In this document: one piece after another, positions 62,920 to 64,000 of the stretch | How positions within the stretch are numbered: position 1 is the stretch's first letter | Layout: the number at the start of each line of letters is the position of its first letter | Assembly (NCBI GenBank): GCA_016281125.1 | Contig: JAEEIA010000098.1 | Location: 62,001-126,000, forward strand | From: Oscillospiraceae bacterium | GTDB lineage: Bacteria > Bacillota > Clostridia > Oscillospirales > Ruminococcaceae | Direction of reading: 5' to 3' | DNA: 64,000 nt | Notes under the pieces: model-generated | Databases searched by the model: none | What the model saw: the letters and a program-made list of their open reading frames with translations, nothing else | Told to the model about the DNA's origin: nothing | Made by a program: the position numbers and the translations under genes

Positions 62920-64000
62920 TTATCTTTTCGCATAAAGGTACATCGCATTGGCGAGCGTAACCTTTCTTGCATCGCCGGTCGCTGCCAGGAGCTTTGCGTA
63001 GTACAGCGGCGGAATGCTGATCTTGTACGAATCAATCGTAAAGCTGTACTGCGTATTCAGGTCATCTCTGTTGTCAGCCTCGGAATTGATATACCGCTCT
63101 CCTCTGCTGTTCGTAAGCAGCTCTGCGTCCTTTTGCCGGTTCGCGCCCCGTTGGTAGGTATGCGAATCATAGCTGTTATCCGTGAAGCGGACATACAGAC
63201 GCAGGAACGGATCCGTCACGAACACCGTCGAGAACTGAAGTTCCAGATTCTCCGGCTTTGTGCCGCTGAATTTCGGGGTAATTTTGGAATATACACTCTG
63301 ATCCAGATTCTTCACCTCATCGCTGACGGTATAACCGGCATTGGGGTTAAAATACAGCGCGGTCGCCGCACAGAAATCCATTGCCGTCTTTGCTCTGCGG
63401 TAATTGGAATCGTCCGGATCAAGCTGCTCCAGAACCGCTTCAAAATAATCGTATACTCTGTTCTTCAAACCGGTCTGCGTCACATCGGTGCCGTTGACGG
63501 TCACGGATTTCACCAAAGTACCGTCACCGCGGTACAGGCGGAGCGTGCCCTCCTTCATTGCGTCCGCGGGATCAATCGGGATTTCAAAGTAACGGTGCAG
63601 TTCACTGGTATTGATGATTGACTGCGAGCCATCGTAATACTGCATGCTGTTTGCAACCGGCTTTGTATAGTTCTTGCTGCCGATTTTCAGCTCAAGGTAT
63701 GCATTCGCATCGGTGCGCAGCGAGCCGGGGATATCCGCACGGATCATGGAAACAATGCGGAACAGATAACCGACAGACTGTGCGCGGTAAACCGCAGGCG
63801 TGACCTTGCCGGTCGATATAAATTTTCTGTCATACTTGACTGCATAGGCATGTGCGCCGGAGTCCTCGTCCGCAGTGATACTGCTGACGTACCTGCAGAC
63901 CTCAGCGTCATCGTCAAACGAGCAGTACGGATTCAGAACCTTCAGCTTGAGCTTTTGGCAGTAATAGAAGCACTTTTCCTTGATGCGCTCAACAGATCGC
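62920..64000 (-). CDS. hypothetical protein, N-terminus beyond window end
   Basis: About 359 residues are visible, in frame with no start up to the window edge, so the gene is longer. Visible stretches include CFYYCQKLKLKVLNPYCSFD, DSGAHAYAVKYDRKFISTGK, VTPAVYRAQSVGYLFRIVSM and TLRLYRGDGTLVKSVTVNG. The C-terminus reads ANAMYLYAKR. I recognise no family; the pattern suggests a structural or cell-surface protein. The two genes after it, a 35-residue peptide and a lipoprotein, are on the same strand with short gaps. An internal ATG at 63747 is unlikely as start because coding sequence clearly continues upstream. Confidence 0.6.
   Translation of the reverse strand, partial: RSVERIKEKCFYYCQKLKLKVLNPYCSFDDDAEVCRYVSSITADEDSGAHAYAVKYDRKFISTGKVTPAVYRAQSVGYLFRIVSMIRADIPGSLRTDANAYLELKIGSKNYTKPVANSMQYYDGSQSIINTSELHRYFEIPIDPADAMKEGTLRLYRGDGTLVKSVTVNGTDVTQTGLKNRVYDYFEAVLEQLDPDDSNYRRAKTAMDFCAATALYFNPNAGYTVSDEVKNLDQSVYSKITPKFSGTKPENLELQFSTVFVTDPFLRLYVRFTDNSYDSHTYQRGANRQKDAELLTNSRGERYINSEADNRDDLNTQYSFTIDSYKISIPPLYYAKLLAATGDARKVTLANAMYLYAKR

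Overview
The window looks like a chromosomal segment of an anaerobic Gram-positive member of the Clostridia, most like Ruminococcus and relatives (Oscillospiraceae). Supporting signs are the mid-50s GC content by eye, strong GGAGG-type ribosome binding sites, TTGACA/TATAAT promoters, a type III glutamine synthetase, an archaeal-type split glutamate synthase, the DapL lysine route and NAD(P) transhydrogenase. I found no rRNA, tRNA, CRISPR array, phage block or transposase gene. Genus-level placement is an inference.

Region 1 (1-16.5 kb, all minus strand) is a capsule or exopolysaccharide operon read from one near-consensus promoter at 16451-16479. It encodes a DegT-type aminotransferase, an initiating phosphoglycosyl transferase, a second aminotransferase, a D-2-hydroxyacid dehydrogenase, two ATP-grasp enzymes, an acyltransferase, UDP-galactopyranose mutase, a CapE/FnlA dehydratase with an RmlD-like reductase, LicD, glycosyltransferases, Wzy and Wzx, and ends in a cut-off UDP-sugar dehydrogenase. 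Region 2 (16.6-23.4 kb, plus strand) holds accessory genes: a SUFU-domain protein, a macrodomain protein with a C-terminal regulator-like domain, a secreted metallophosphoesterase, an ADP-ribosylglycohydrolase and an HD hydrolase, separated by repeats and terminators.

Region 3 (23.5-52 kb) is a nitrogen-assimilation island. It contains an AmtB-PII fusion, PntAA/PntAB/PntB, GdhA, an AraC-type response regulator, a five-gene glutamate synthase, PyrG, PurF, a type I glutamine synthetase, an ANTAR antiterminator, a type III glutamine synthetase, CarA, a CarB-DapF fusion, DapL and LysA. Four transcription units here (amtB, the AraC regulator, glutamate synthase, glnN) begin with a small hairpin whose six-base loop reads AANGGN, placed within about 25 bases of the predicted transcription start and overlapping the 5' arm of an intrinsic terminator. 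amtB has two such modules. With the ANTAR gene directly upstream of the glnN leader, this reads as one RNA-level nitrogen regulon.

Region 4 (52-64 kb) is accessory again: a membrane-anchored protein, an AbrB-like regulator overlapping a UGT/MGT-like glycosyltransferase, a four-gene operon with three radical SAM enzymes (one fused to a DHH/DHHA1-like N-terminal half) and an unrecognised protein, an ECF sigma factor with a membrane protein carrying duplicated sensor-like domains, a lipoprotein, a 35-residue peptide gene and an unrecognised protein cut by the window end. A small repeat family with the terminal inverted repeat GGTATCTCCGATGGAT occurs three times (21.0, 52.1 and 55.4 kb). The best candidates for new biology are the hexaloop/terminator regulon, the DHH-radical SAM operon and the CarB-DapF fusion.
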